A stretch of DNA of 64,000 nt, taken from Anticarsia gemmatalis. Lineage: Eukaryota; Arthropoda; Insecta; Lepidoptera; Erebidae. The notes beneath the pieces are model-generated. The model made no database searches. It saw only the letters and a program-made list of their open reading frames with translations, and was not told where the DNA came from. Shown here one piece after another: positions 1 through 11,690 of this stretch. The position numbers were made by a program, and so were the translations under genes. The stretch lies in assembly GCF_050436995.1 (NCBI RefSeq), contig NC_134758.1, forward strand, positions 10,044,001 through 10,108,000. The letters are read 5' to 3'. How positions within the stretch are numbered: the stretch's first letter is position 1; the number at the start of each line of letters is the position of its first letter.

Positions 1-449
1 TCCGGATTTCCGGCATCTGTGTGACAAAATATGACATCATCTATACAAACCTATTATTCTAATTATGCATAGACCGATGTAACATAAATAAATAATAAAA
101 AAACAACTAGTACTTTCATTAATTCTATTATTATGGTGGTAAAGTTAAATTGCATTAAAACCTTCATTTCCTGTGTAGGCATAAAACAAATATGTGCATC
201 TTTATTTCCTGAAACATAAATAAAACAAACGCTTAAATAATTAAAGGAATAAAATATTTTATTTATTTTTAGAAACTTATTACACAAAACTGTATAAAGG
301 CGAACATTTTCTATATTTTTTTACAATTTTTTATTGACCTTTAACCCTTCACTCTCGATCTCAAACCTTTAAACTTCCGGATCTAAACATCTGTGGGACA
401 AAAAATGACATATTCTATACAAACCTATTATTCTTATTATGCATGGACC
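1..449. repeat. direct duplication, period about 374 bp
   Basis: The first 75 bases recur at 376-449 with scattered substitutions. Both copies have TCCGGAT, then CATCTGTG, then CTATACAAACCTATTATTCT, then TTATGCAT. The intervening DNA is AT-rich and unremarkable. The first copy touches the window edge, so the repeat may extend upstream. It could be a local tandem duplication or two insertions of one dispersed repeat. Confidence 0.75.
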
Positions 450-1860
450 TACACAAAAAAATAATAAAAAAGTTCTCCAAAGGGTTGTAGTTTTTGCTTC
501 ACGATTGAAAACGAACACTTTTATATTATGCAAATGAAGGTGACATTTGCATATGGTTTTTTTACTAAAGAAAAATCACGCACATCTGTCGTTGTTCCGT
601 TTCCTAGTTTAGATAGCGTTCGTAATAGATTAATGGACTCGTTGGCCTGCTTTTTATTATGTTTTTTAACTGTATAAAGGTATGAAAAGTGTATTTGTAC
701 GTTTGAAGTAAGTTTGGTATATTTTGGGTCATTGCAATCGTACTTTTTATTCAGATGATGAGAAAGAGGATGGTTTAAGAAATATTTGGCTTTTATTTAA
801 GTTTAAGTAATTATAAATATTTTTTTGGTTCATACTGTAATACGAAAATTATTGATGTGTGGTTTTTTTACATACAGGACCGCCAGCGCGTACTATGCAG
901 TTGACCTTTTTGCAAGACATCGCCGATATGATTGATTTATATTGTTATATACAAAAAAAGCACTTAAAATACATTTTTCTCAATATTGCAATAAAATTGT
1001 GGCGTTATTTTCCATGTATACAGCATGCATAATTTACTTTTACCATATTTTTTCATAAAAAGTCATAAACTAAACCAATAAAAAACAGTTTACAAAAAAC
1101 TCAGCAATTAAATGTAAAGCGAAACATTACAACATATGCCGTAATATTACAAACAGAAATAATAAGAAATGTCGTAAATGTTAGATTATAATCTAACGTT
1201 TCATAGACAAGGAGATGGATAGATAAATACAATATATCATTATAGGCAATTATACCGTCCACTTACTTACGGAAGTCGAATACAAAAATACTTTATCATC
1301 GTAAGGGTTGAACTATACCACACTCAAAACAAAACTCTATGTTCAAAGTCATAAAGATCAATTTTCTTTAAAGTGTTTTGTATTTAAGTTGTTTTATAAT
1401 TGGAATGTATTTTTTCTAAGACTATCGGTTATCTAACCCTTGCATATCGTGTCAGCTTTTTCCTGTGATCTGTTGTAAGGTGGGTTATTAAAGGGAATGG
1501 CTTGAGGGCCTTAACGAACGATGTAAAGTGTTAAATTGTACGATATTTAAACGACCGGCGGTTTTATTTATTGCTTTTTAAGTTTATACGGTTGTTGTAT
1601 TTTAATTGGTAAATGGCGGGAATGAGTTGTCGTTTCGAATTTTGTAATTTAGATTTTTTAAAGTTCGGGTGTCTATTTAAAATATGTTATTTTTTATATT
1701 TTTTTGTTTAATGTTGTTATGTTTTCAGGTATATTTAAAATAAATAATAAAAGTTAAAATTGTATTTTGTTGTATACCTTTTTCATTTTTGAAAAGTACT
1801 GAATTTTTTCCCAAGATTTTTGCCTGGAAATTAACTAAAATCTAAGTGCACCCATGATGT
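450..1860. other. AT-rich stretch, nothing recognised
   Basis: I see no open frame with protein-like composition and no recognisable repeat. A short GC-richer spot at about 880-930 follows a pyrimidine-rich run ending in CAG, which resembles a splice acceptor, but no coding frame continues from it. Confidence 0.5.
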
Positions 1861-1861
1861 T

Positions 1862-2010
1862 ATGTAGGTTTGTCTAGGTATTGAATTCGATTCCCAATGT
1901 AATCTTGTTTAACAAAAGTATGCAACAGTTTTGACTGGGTTCGATTCCCACTTGACTGTAGAAAACGAAGACTCGGGTTCAATTTCCGAGTCGTTCACAA
2001 TGCTGGTTTA
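1862..2010 (+). repeat. degenerate tRNA-SINE debris with B-box-like words
   Basis: Three sequences resembling the RNA polymerase III B box (GGTTCGANTCC) lie within about 120 bases: GAATTCGATTCC near 1883, GGGTTCGATTCCCA near 1938 and GGTTCAATTTCC near 1978. No full tRNA cloverleaf can be drawn. I infer overlapping, decayed SINE heads. Chance is possible for the weakest of the three. Confidence 0.45.
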
Positions 2011-2397
2011 ATCGAGCCGCATTAATACTTGATCCAAATAATCAACAAGCAAGAGGATTATATGCCAATTATTATTCAATAAGAACTAACTAAACGATGA
2101 AAAGTGGTTTCAATACCTCTTTGTCTACACCTTGAAGTACCTATAACAAAGTCAATCGTTTAGGAAAAATAAAATCTAATATCTATTCACATGTGACTCT
2201 AGACACAAATATCAGACTAAAACTTAGGTATAAATATAGTATCTGCCTATAGGCTGAATGTTCCATCACGAGACTAAATTGTCAGCCGACCGACGCGCTA
2301 CCCTATCTTGAAAGTACTGTTGAGTTCACAAGCGTAAGTATGAGATATTATTTTATTTAATATACAAATAATTTAAAATGTATGTATGTAGTTGGCT
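2011..2397. other. AT-rich gap with a weak promoter-like arrangement
   Basis: A TATAAATA word lies near 2230 and AAGCGTAAGTATG, which resembles a splice donor, lies near 2331. The sequence between them has no sustained open frame. This is too little to call a first exon. Confidence 0.2.
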
Positions 2398-2480
2398 CTG
2401 TTGTGGTCTGATTGGACTGCTGATCACGAAGTCTTGAATTCATTTCCCGGATGCCGAAAAGTGCTATTGCGGTTTCCTTA
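2398..2480 (+). repeat. SINE head fragment (family C)
   Basis: The word order is CTGCTGATCACGAAGTCTTG, a decayed B box, then TTTCCCGG and AAAGTGCTATTG. This matches the tRNA-like head of a common lepidopteran SINE, and a related head is at 11625-11690. The tail is missing or decayed. Confidence 0.6.
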
Positions 2481-3424
2481 TTTGCCCATGATTTCAAATG
2501 TCACACAAATATCTGTTCCGTAAATATCTATTAATACCACTAAAATAAAATGAAAACAAGAATATTACGAGTCTGCCGTCCATCTTTGAACTGAACGAAT
2601 TTGAAAAAAATACTATAACTATTTAAAACATACACCATAAGATACATTATTTTGTTATGGGCTATCCAGTGGAATCGAAACAGAGCACTGTCACCAATAA
2701 ACTGAACCTAAAATCTTTTAAAAAGATTAAAAGTAAGTAAATATAGGCACAACTAGGTAGATAAATACTTCTACAATGAACTAGCTTAACTGAAAGTACA
2801 CGATGTACATTCAGAACCGGAGTAATAGTTTTTGTATATTCACAAGAAACTTTTCAGAAGCTACTTTAAAAAAGACTAGACTCAAATGTTTATTTAAAGA
2901 GTTTGAATAGAAACGCCCCAATAAAACACACACCTTTTTTGTTATAAATTGTGTATTGAAGTAGAAGTACGTAATAATATAATACTATTTTCTAAGTAGA
3001 CTTTTCCCATTAGCGATGGGAACACATCGAAACATCCTAAAGTAACTTTAGACAGTCAAGACCGAAACATTCTTATTAGAGATACAAAATATCGAAAACG
3101 TAGCAGTTCTAAACCAATAAGACTGAACTATATAAAATAGCATGAGAAAAATAGCAGTACCTACGCATATATCCTTTTGTTTTCCAATAAGCACTTTTTA
3201 TACAAATGAAGGAGGCATGCAGTTCATGACGCAGATAATAGATGGCGCTGACAAGACTGGGAGAAAATAAATTGAATGATGGTGGTATATTTTAGTTATT
3301 AATAACAAACTTAACTTAGATCACAATAACCAGAACTAATTAATTATAGTAATGGAGGTTATAGTAATTAAATCTTTGACAATGAGAATTCTCATCAAAA
3401 CTTGAATTTATTTAGGTTAACATA
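2481..3424. other. AT-rich stretch, nothing recognised
   Basis: No gene or clear repeat was seen. At about 3228-3250 there is a short GC-richer word containing AGATGGCGCT, which resembles the insect CTCF core. It is discussed under findings. Confidence 0.5.
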
Positions 3425-3490
3425 CAATGACATACATACATAATATCACGCCTATTAATACCCGAAAGTGTAGGCAGAAGTGTAGAAAAA
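3425..3490 (-). repeat. SINE tail fragment (family C)
   Basis: Read on the minus strand it gives CTTCTGCCTACACTTTCGGG, then AGGCGTGATATTATGTATGT. Similar tails occur at 16067-16120, 28205-28310, 33450-33560 and 50815-51035, and on the minus strand at 35905-36050. The GGCGTGAT(G/A)TTATG ending is characteristic of the family. Confidence 0.65.
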
Positions 3491-4368
3491 TAAATTAATT
3501 TGTGATTGGGTACTCAAAACAAAATTACTTTTTAGATAAAAAAGTAATATTTCATCTGTTTAATTACAAATCTTGCCGTGGTATATGGTATGGCTGCATT
3601 CAAATGTTACTTAATAAGTAAATCATTAATTATCATAATTTAAATAAAATCAACAACTTTAATCTAAACTAGTAGGAACATTATCATCTAAATCACTTAT
3701 AATATATTATTATGTATAAAAAAACATAAAACTTTAACGACTTTTTTATAACAGATTGACATAAGGATAGTATATTTAAGAACAGATAAAATTTTTATAT
3801 CAAAATTCTTTTTGGTTTAATGGCGGCTTATTTTCTTTTATCGATGCGCACTATAAAAATAATTAAAATATTTGCATAAGTGTTAGACACTTAAAACACA
3901 CTTATATTTGAAAAAAATAAAACTGGAATTATTAATGAAATTACAGAAATGCTTTTAATATAACGCGAGTCATTAAATCACACTTATGGTAGATTGGTTT
4001 AATTAATTAATTAAAGTTTGTTGAATTATTCAGTTCTTTGTAGTTTAAAGCAAAGACATGCTAAGGATTTGAGCCTCCCAACATTCATTGAAGAAAATTC
4101 TTAATAGACCAACAGTATTTTATACCACAATATTGAATCATATTGTATTGCGAAAGGCGAAGATTATCCACAAATCCAGACATAATAACTAGCTTACAAA
4201 ACTAACTACAAAACTTAATAATAAAATCTTTAAAATATATTTTGTAAAGTGTCAGTGATTTCTGTTCTCGCATGTACCGCTAACATTATGTAAATGCGTG
4301 TATAAAGAATACATGCGCGGTGATTGAACATGCATGACACTAGACTAGATCCCGCGACTCTCATCACA
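3491..4368. other. AT-rich stretch, nothing recognised
   Basis: No coding frame or recognisable repeat was seen. Near 4275-4340 several GCATG words precede the small tandem repeat. Confidence 0.5.
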
Positions 4369-4432
4369 ATACTTGCATGCGTTTATGTATACTTGCATGA
4401 TTTAGGTAGACTTGCATGCGTCTAAGTATGCA
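4369..4432 (+). repeat. short tandem repeat, about 20-bp unit, three copies
   Basis: ACTTGCATG begins at 4371, 4391 and 4410, each followed by a variable T-rich stretch ending in GTA or TAAGTA. The unit spacing is 20 and 19 bases. The core is a near-palindromic TGCATG(C). Confidence 0.7.
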
Positions 4433-6070
4433 TTAATATCAGATAAAATACTTTATGATTTTTATAAAGTCTTATAAGATTACATCTTACCGTTGACTGA
4501 CTATGGTAATTAAACAGAAAACTATGGTAGATATAATTGTAACCAGATATTAAAATTTTGTATAATATGCAATGATTTTGTATCATTCTCTCTCTTACAA
4601 TATATCTCTGATTTAATACTTTTGTATATTTTTTGCTTGTGCCGATTGCAATGTCTTTTGTTAGCAGTAAGTATAAAATTAAAACAACATAATGTCAAGC
4701 CCACATGAAAACATTGGTAGTAAGACATTAAAAACGAGCTCACCGATAAACTACATTCGGGAAAAAAGTTTCAAATAAATGTTCTTTTTTTAAGCTATCT
4801 TAAGGCAAACTCTAAATAGAACACAATTGAATTAAAAAATCACACTAGTTAACTTCAATTTCTTCTAAAATTTTATAGTAGTGACATCTATATTAATAAA
4901 AAGTAGAAAAGTTTTAAAGTAAAAATGAGGTGGTTTTTAACTAGCAACGCCATCTGTGAGAGGGTTTGTAAAACGAGGGTATAAAAAGAATCTTATAAAA
5001 TTTGTTGTTAGAAAATATATTTCCAATAAGAGATTTTAACAGTATTTTTACATTGTGTATGCATTTTTTAAATGTGAAATGTATTATTTTTATAAAAGAA
5101 TTATAAAAAATGCAGAGAAAATGAAAGGTTCCTCGATTTTTAGAGGAAACTGTATGCCTAGCTTCATGTGTATAGGAATAACGTTGGAAATAAAAAATGC
5201 CACCTATTCAATAACAAGCATCTATGGTTATTAATAAAAAGATTATTTTATACAAACCTAACTGCTAAATTTCATAATAATTATAATAGAGTTCCCCACT
5301 GAACACGATAGGCATTATCTTTATTTTGTGTTTTGAAAACTATAGCAAACCAAAAAATAATTTCTGAGATAAACTACAATATTTTTTTAAAGGTATTTTT
5401 GTTTGTATTATACGTACTTGATTCACCAATTACATTATTCTGATAACTCTACATTATTTCTAACAAGAAACTTTTTTCTAACAGGTACGCCTAGCGACAT
5501 CTAGTATCGAATAGACGAACCATTAGACATGTAGGTAAAACAGTCGCCGAATGCTTCGGGACGCGCGCTCAAAATTACGACGATTTGAGTTGAAAAAGTT
5601 GATGACCTAAGCTTTCAAACTTTTTATTTTTTGTGTCTACGGATTATTAAATAATATAAAGTAGATTATGAACAACTAAAGCTCGCTGTAACTGGGTTTT
5701 ATGAATATAATTTGATGGTTTCAGTAGCTTACGACTGAAACAAAAAATGACTTTATTTGAAGTTTTTGTTGCTTTCAATAATTTAAGAGAATTTTCGTTT
5801 TGATATCGAGTAAGTTTACTAACTTATTTTAGTTATTGCAAAGTTCTACTCACAAAATAACTTTTCAGATTATTCATGCCAATTGTATTGTTTTTTATAT
5901 TTCTAACGAGTAATTATTATTAAAGGTCATTAAGGGTATTTAAATGACTTATTTACGTAATCAATCATAACTTATATAGATATACATTATTGAATGACTT
6001 TAATATATTTTTTAATAATACTACTAAAAATGTGTAAATATTATTAAATTTTATACCTTGTTAATCTTTG
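4433..6070. other. AT-rich stretch, nothing recognised
   Basis: The open frames are short and unlike proteins. A GC-richer spot at about 5485-5590 contains CGACATCTAGTATCG and GGGACGCGCGCTC. It has no coding signal and could be regulatory, but nothing proves it. Confidence 0.5.
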
Positions 6071-6314
6071 TGTGTTGCTTAATCGAGGATCGATTAAGCA
6101 ACACTTCTTTCTTCTCTCTTTCTTCGAGACAAATTATATTATACTATAAAATTATCATTATAATTATTCAGGCCTATGCTTTACTAAAAAAAAAATTGAT
6201 GTGTGTAAGTTTAATTCATTCATTCTGTGTTACTTAATCGATCCTTCTTTAAAGCAAATGATACTTACCTAACTATGAAATTATCATTATAATTATCCAG
6301 GCACATGTTTTACT
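6071..6314. repeat. local tandem duplication, one copy carrying a hairpin
   Basis: Copy one (6071-6185) and copy two (6226-6314) share TGTGTT(G/A)CTTAATCGA, then CTTCTTT, then CTAT(A/G)AAATTATCATT and TTTACT. The offset falls from about 155 at the left to about 129 at the right, because copy one has extra bases that form the right arm of the palindrome at 6072-6104. Confidence 0.75.
6072..6104. repeat. perfect hairpin, 15-bp stem and 3-nt loop
   Basis: The arms are GTGTTGCTTAATCGA (6072-6086) and its exact reverse complement (6090-6104), with GGA between them. The duplicate at 6226 keeps only the left arm, so the palindrome arose after or during the duplication. Confidence 0.85.
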
Positions 6315-7752
6315 GAAAATGTAAAAACAAAAACTTTTGGCCATGTTCATGTGGTACTACTACATCTATCTTTCTTTGAAATAAATAAAACTTACCCTTA
6401 CTATCATACTCCAAAAATAATAATTACATTTTACAGCTCTACCTTAACAATATTTACATCAACCCAAACATTTTTTCTCAACAAAATACCAATTGAAACA
6501 CACCTTTCGCTTATTACCACACATTTTAAAAACCCAAATATTGACCTTAAAAAAAGACCACCCCGCGCCTACAATTCCGAAAAAAAATACAAAAAACGGT
6601 AATCAAAATTAAAATATTTCGATACACTACAAAGTTGATGAACATAAAATTACATGGGGCCGCAAATTATAGGGCGTAGTGACAGTCACCGTAATTAACC
6701 GACTATTTTGACATTTCTATTTTGAAAAACGTCAGTTGGACTGGTGTAACTGTCAGAAATTTTAGGTAAACGTAATTTTGGGTCTTCCTTGTTCAAAGTT
6801 GTGGATAATTTAATTTTATCTGATTTTTTTAAGTCACTTATAATTTGGTGTAGAGTTTGTGTACAACTTTGAGTAGTAGAGCAACCATACTAAGAATAAA
6901 AAAGCTCGTACGGTTATATCGACTTAACTAAAACACTGTGATTAAACACTATTCTGGTTATAAGTTACATTTAATTTATTTACTATTTTACACTTAGTGT
7001 ATAAAAGTAAGTAGGTAAACCTACATAGTACAACGCATATTTGGCTAATTTAAATTTGATATATCCTCACTCTCGCTACGTACAATTAAATTTTGTTCCA
7101 TTTTACTAAAATATTTGTCTATTCTTTATATATAATTTAATATGCTATAACCTTATACACACTTATCGTAACTCAGCATAACTACAATACTTACGTTAGT
7201 AAAGAACGAAACATACCAACATTACCAACCCCAAAACTTCATTTCCAAAGATCACCTCTAAACCAATAGTTAAAACATCGCTACATCGTCTCTAAAATAA
7301 ACAGCAACATTTTACAAACAGTATCACATTAACAGCAAAATAAAAGCACTAAAAAACAGACCATAAGCTACTTAGACATGTAATAAAAATTTAATTCCAC
7401 TTTTTGCTACATACAGTTTCTTTCCTTGTTTTTCAGTGACCCTTTCCCTTGCTACCTTTTGAAAGTGTTCACAAAAAGTTTGGGTTTCCCTCCCGTCTGC
7501 CATCATAATTTATTTAGGATGTATACCCAAAATAAAATTATACAATTCTTTTTCGAATGCACTGTATTTTATTTCCGAATGTGGTGGGTTATACTAGTGA
7601 TATTGTGTAGAGGAGTCTACTTTATTTAGTATGTTCTTGTCATTAAATGCCGTAATTACTGAAAATATAATGCAAACTTATGTTAAAAGAGACAATTGAT
7701 ATAGTCCATCAAATAGGCAGAGAGCTGTTGAATGGGCAACTGATCTTAATTA
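6315..7752. other. AT-rich stretch, nothing recognised
   Basis: Open frames near 6351-6602 and 7426-7629 have no recognisable domain, and their composition follows the base composition. About 6660-6760 carries several GACAGT/CTGTCA/GTCAG words. No gene was called. Confidence 0.5.
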
Positions 7753-8012
7753 TCTATACTTACTAATATTATAAAGCTGAAGAGTTTGTTTGTTTGTTTG
7801 TTTGTTTGTTTGTTTGTTTGAACGCGCTAATCTCCGGAACTACTGGTCCAATTTGAAAAAATCTTTGTGTGTTGAATAGTCCATTTATCGAGGAAGGTTT
7901 TAGGCTATATATGATCACGCTGCGACCAATAGGAGCAGAGTACCAGTGAAAAATGTTACAAAAACGGGGAAAAAATTTATGTGACGCAAGCGAAGTTGCG
8001 CGAGTCAGCTAG
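7753..8012 (+). mobile_element. non-autonomous Helitron (lepidopteran short type), copy 1
   Basis: This is a rolling-circle element of about 260 bp with no coding capacity. It starts TCTATACTTACTAATATT, has an expanded GTTT run, then AACGCGCTAATCTC, and ends CAGCTAG. The start with TC, the CTAG end, insertion between A and T, and a short subterminal hairpin (CGCAA-gcgaag-TTGCG) are Helitron hallmarks. There is no target duplication or terminal inverted repeat. Four related copies in the window allow the ends to be defined precisely. Movement would need a Rep/helicase protein from an autonomous relative; none is encoded here. Confidence 0.9.
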
Positions 8013-8045
8013 TCGTCAATAATTCTGTTTAAGTATTTCCAAAAT

Positions 8046-8150
8046 TAAGTAGCTGTATCAAACAGGCCACCGACAGCTGCTTAAGTTTGCGGGTCACTGA
8101 TGTTCTAAATTCCTAATTTTGTATACCTCCACTAGTCTCGAACTTTGCAT
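8046..8150 (+). repeat. dispersed repeat R1, copy a
   Basis: It shares with 40433-40525 the order AAGTAGCT, GGCCACC, CAGCTGC(T/A)TAAG, AAATTCCTAATTTTGT, then TTGCAT. I do not recognise the parent element. It sits between the Helitron and the SINE and may be the 3' part of an older retroelement. Confidence 0.6.
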
Positions 8151-8276
8151 AGATGGCTCTCAACTAACTAAAGGTCTTTATAATATACCACTATGATAGT
8201 ATTTAAGCTATAGCCAACCATTCAAAAGTTTAGGATAATAGCTTCCTTTTTAATTTATAATATTACCTTTTATAAC

Positions 8277-8656
8277 TGCCTCTGTGGCGCGGTCGGTAGT
8301 ATATGCGACTGCGGTGCGAGAGGTCTCGGGTTCGAATCCTGGGTCGGGCCAAAAAGTCTTTTCTGAGATTTTCTGTTAAGAATTTCTTAGAGATTGCCCG
8401 GAGTTAGGAAGTTGAGGTCGAAGACCTCCGTGCCTCGGAGAGCACGTAAAGCCGTCGGTCCTGCGCCTGACCTCTCACTGGTCGTGTCGGTTATCCGTCC
8501 CACCAAACTATGAGAGTGATGGAATAGAGAGTGTACCTGTGTATTGTGCACACACTTGGACACTATAAACAAAGTCCTGCACAGATGGCCAGTTTCAATG
8601 AAACTGACCGCCGTAGCCGTATATCGGCTAGGAGGACATTATTATAATATTAATAA
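8277..8656 (+). mobile_element. tRNA-derived SINE, family B, about 380 bp
   Basis: The head at 8277-8350 has polymerase III promoter boxes: TGGCGCGGTCGG (A-box region) and GGGTTCGAATCC (B box). The body contains GTGCCTCGGAGAGCACGTAA, CTGGTCGTGTCGG and ACTATGAGAGTGATGG, words I recognise from lepidopteran SINEs. The tail passes through CCGTAGCCGTATATCGGCTA and ends in an AT-rich repeat. It encodes no protein and depends on a partner LINE. An 11-base AT-rich word occurs on both sides but does not touch the head, so I do not claim a target duplication. A functional tRNA is excluded because the acceptor arms do not pair. Confidence 0.85.
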
Positions 8657-10310
8657 ACTAGGCCTAAGTCACTGTTTAAATTTATCCAAGTAAAATTTTC
8701 ACAATTTTCGGCTATGGAATAGAAAATGAAACCACAATAAAATTCTATTAATAACTTTATTTATTTCTAAATAATTTATGAATTACCAAGCTTATAATAT
8801 AATACAAGTAATAAAATTTGTAATACCTGAAATAAAACATTAAAATAATTAAGACATATTTTATATAATTTTTCTGAGTTTATGAGTGTTATAGCGGATT
8901 ACATCGATGTTTTAAACTAAAGTTAAGTTTCAGTTACAAAGTTTAATAAACTTAGTATACTTAGATTCTTGTTCTTATCTTAGAATTATTAATATTTACA
9001 GGTCATGTACCTTCTCACAATAAGTAACGTTTATGAAACGCAATTTATCAGTATCTTTATATTATAATGCATATTACAATAGTTATGAATGGACTAGAAT
9101 ATTATATTAATATGATTAGTTTTATATACAGTCTGAATGAATTATCAAATAATCATGATTTTGATTAATTATGTTTGACTAATTTTATTAGGTTACGTAA
9201 CCCAAGAAAATAAGTCGTATCAGTTCATTTAATAAATTGAATAATCAGACAATACTTGTCCTAAACTATCAATAACGTTTAAAACACAAAAACATAAATG
9301 AAAATCTCAATAAAACCAACCAAAATAATTTCCAACTTAAAAACTAATTTCGTAACATAAGTGTAATCCACCATTTTGTGTTCGTACACACAGCATCGCG
9401 TGTCCCACGATTTTCGATTAAACAAAAAATATGAAGGTTAGTCACGACGAAAATGAAAAAAAAACCTCGCCACCCCTCTTTCAACCACCCTATATTAAAT
9501 TGTATAGGGGGTGATGGCAAATCGAAGATTTATAAAAAAAATCTTTATGTAATTTCGCTGTGGTTTATGGAAAGCCATAGATAATGTTGGAGGTAATTTT
9601 TCTGATGGTTAGTTGGGCGTGTGAGTTAGGGGTCGCTAATTTAAGAATGGCTATTGTTAGAGGGTAGGTATGTTTTAAACAGGTTTCTTTGAGTAAAATA
9701 TTTTTCTTGGAGCTTTATTTCATATATAGTATTAATTTTGAAAATATAATTATTTAGTGTAGATTATGTAGTAAGTGCTTTGGCATTATAACTTGCACTT
9801 ATGCAGAAATAGGCGGATAGCAACAACAAATTAATCAAATTATCGGTTTTGCCTACTTTTTACTTAAAGTACTATAACTTTAACACTATAAGCTGCAGCT
9901 TTTCAAGTTGATTGTTTAGACTATTAGCTTCCTATTAAAATAAAAATGTACTCAGACGACAAAGGGGCAAAAACTACCAATAAAATGGCTTTCAACCCTA
10001 AACAAACGAATTTTCAAAGAATGCATGTCCAATAATTGTCAAAGTGATATCATTATTGAATCTTTGCACACAAAGTGCCTGTAAAATGCACTTATGAAAG
10101 GAAACCTTGCTGTCTGGCTTCGGACACAAAGTAAAAACAGTTACTTTCATACCCAATTATATTGTGATCGAGTAAAGAGTCACGGGAACAATATTATAGA
10201 TCGGCACAATAATTTTACAACAGGTGTTTTAAAAAATAGTTTTGTAACTATTTTGCTTCATTTACCTAAATTTTTTGGTTTAAATTTTTTTTTTTATTTT
10301 GGTTTAAAAA
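8657..10310. other. AT-rich stretch, nothing recognised
   Basis: No repeat or coding region was recognised. A weak hairpin lies at about 9485-9515 (CACCCTATA with TATAGGGGGTG), imperfect by two extra G. Confidence 0.5.
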
Positions 10311-10506
10311 GACAACTCCCGCACTAAGAATTGCTCTTGTGTCGCGGGGACTTTTACAAACATACAAACAACGGACACAAAGCACAACCAGACCCGAAGC
10401 AATTATTTGTGGATCGCACAAATAATTGCTCCGTGTGGGAATCGAACCCACGACCTCCCGTTGCAGTGGTATCGGCGTGGCGACCTAAACCACTGCGCCA
10501 CGCCTA
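10311..10506 (-). mobile_element. tRNA-derived SINE, family A, copy 1
   Basis: On the minus strand it reads AGGCGTGGCGCAGTGGTTTA, the B box GGGTTCGATTCCCACACGG, then CAATTATTTGTGCGATCC, GTTTGTATGTTTGTAAAAGT, CCCCGCGACACAAGAGCAAT and GCGGGAGTTGTC. Head and body are essentially complete at about 195 bp and well preserved against the copies at 20.7 and 21.75 kb. The family resembles the HaSE-type SINEs of noctuid moths. It is non-coding, polymerase III transcribed if active, and LINE dependent. Confidence 0.9.
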
Positions 10507-10884
10507 AATATGAGACTGTTTCTTGTACAATTCATTGATTGTTATCGGAGATACATAATATGTACATAGATAAAATCATTGTTTTCAATTGACGTCGTGG
10601 AAACCTTATTTCGGGAAAATTACAAGCCTAATTAAAAACTCTTAAATTATACATTTTATATCATCAATGAATCATCATACATTATCGATTATAAAAACGC
10701 TTTATTGCTTCCATAAGTCAAAAGCTATTTTGTTTGTATAATTTGACTGCATTGTTACTCGAAAACCAAATGAGAGAACGAGCTCATATATTATACTAAT
10801 ATTTAAAATAGAATTTAACAAAAATACCAAAATAAAATTTCAAAAATTGTTAGCAATCAAATCAAAAATAAAACGTAATCAAGT
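10507..10884. other. AT-rich stretch, nothing recognised
   Basis: Nothing was recognised between the SINE and the next SINE-like fragment. Confidence 0.5.
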
Positions 10885-10965
10885 AAATACCAATCATCGT
10901 TTACCTTAGACGGTAACGGTCCGGGGGTCGAACCCCGACACAGCACTAATGCCTGGTAATTATCA
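10885..10965 (-). repeat. tRNA-SINE head fragment
   Basis: On the minus strand it contains GTCGGGGTTCGACCCCCGG, a good B box flanked by complementary bases as in a tRNA T arm. No A box or acceptor stem fits at tRNA distance, so I read it as a SINE remnant rather than a tRNA gene. Confidence 0.5.
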
Positions 10966-11624
10966 ATTAGACCCCAAGTCCTTGGTGGTTTACTCAAGAT
11001 CTGTATAGAGATGATAATAACGACAGTTGCAAATATTTTAAACAGTTTTTGTATGAAAAATAAGCCGTGATATTGAGTTGCATATTATTAGATTTTTTAT
11101 ACTTATAATAATATTTAGGTGAACTTTAAGTTGAATTAAAAATAAAATGAATGTAAAGAAAGTATTTTTTTAATGATGTCATTATTATACGAATTTTGTT
11201 TAGTAGTAACTAAACATACAAATCATAAGTAAATAAACTACGCATTTTAATTAATAAAGATGTAATAATAAATCGAAAAAACAACATCTGTTTGACTAAT
11301 TTCCTCATGGATTTTTCTAAGGCATAGTTAAAGCTCCGAGACAAAGTTAACGATTCAAAAATTTTATATACTATCGTAGCCTACAACTTTGAACTACAAT
11401 CATCCTTAAAAAAAGATATAATATGACTCTCTTAACTTGACTTTTTTTACTAAAATATCCTAAATGCTATATCTAAAACAGTAATTTTCCCAACCATAAA
11501 ACTAATAACGTAACCTTTTACAACCGCTTTGTTCAATCTGAAACAAAAGAAAATACTAATTATAATAAACTGTGATTATGACTATTATTTACAGATCATA
11601 AACCGTCTATAAACCCAGTTATTG
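10966..11624. other. AT-rich stretch, nothing recognised
   Basis: No supported feature. Confidence 0.5.
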
Positions 11625-11690
11625 TAACGGAATAGACAACCAAGTCTTGAGTTCACTTCCCGGGTTAAGAAATTACTAGTCTTTCTAATG
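11625..11690 (+). repeat. SINE head fragment (family C)
   Basis: It contains CAAGTCTTGAGTTCACTTCC and CGGGTTAAGAAATTACTAGT, parallel to the head at 2398-2480 (AAGTCTTGAATTCATTTCCC). It is strongly decayed. Confidence 0.45.

Noticed and set aside
2230..2345. TATA word plus splice donor as a first exon (also at 12057-12190)
   Set aside because: No coding frame, no acceptor partner and weak motifs.
7793..7820. GTTT microsatellite as an independent repeat
   Set aside because: It is the internal variable run of the Helitron, present in all copies.
8281..8352. possible tRNA gene (good A-box and B-box words)
   Set aside because: The acceptor arms do not pair, and the sequence continues into a SINE body.
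8255..8652. 11-base AT-rich word on both sides of SINE B as a target duplication; similar near-matches around 19914/20212 and 20689/20907
   Set aside because: In each case the left word is separated from the SINE head by 11-14 bases and is AT-rich, so chance matching to the A-rich tail is likely.
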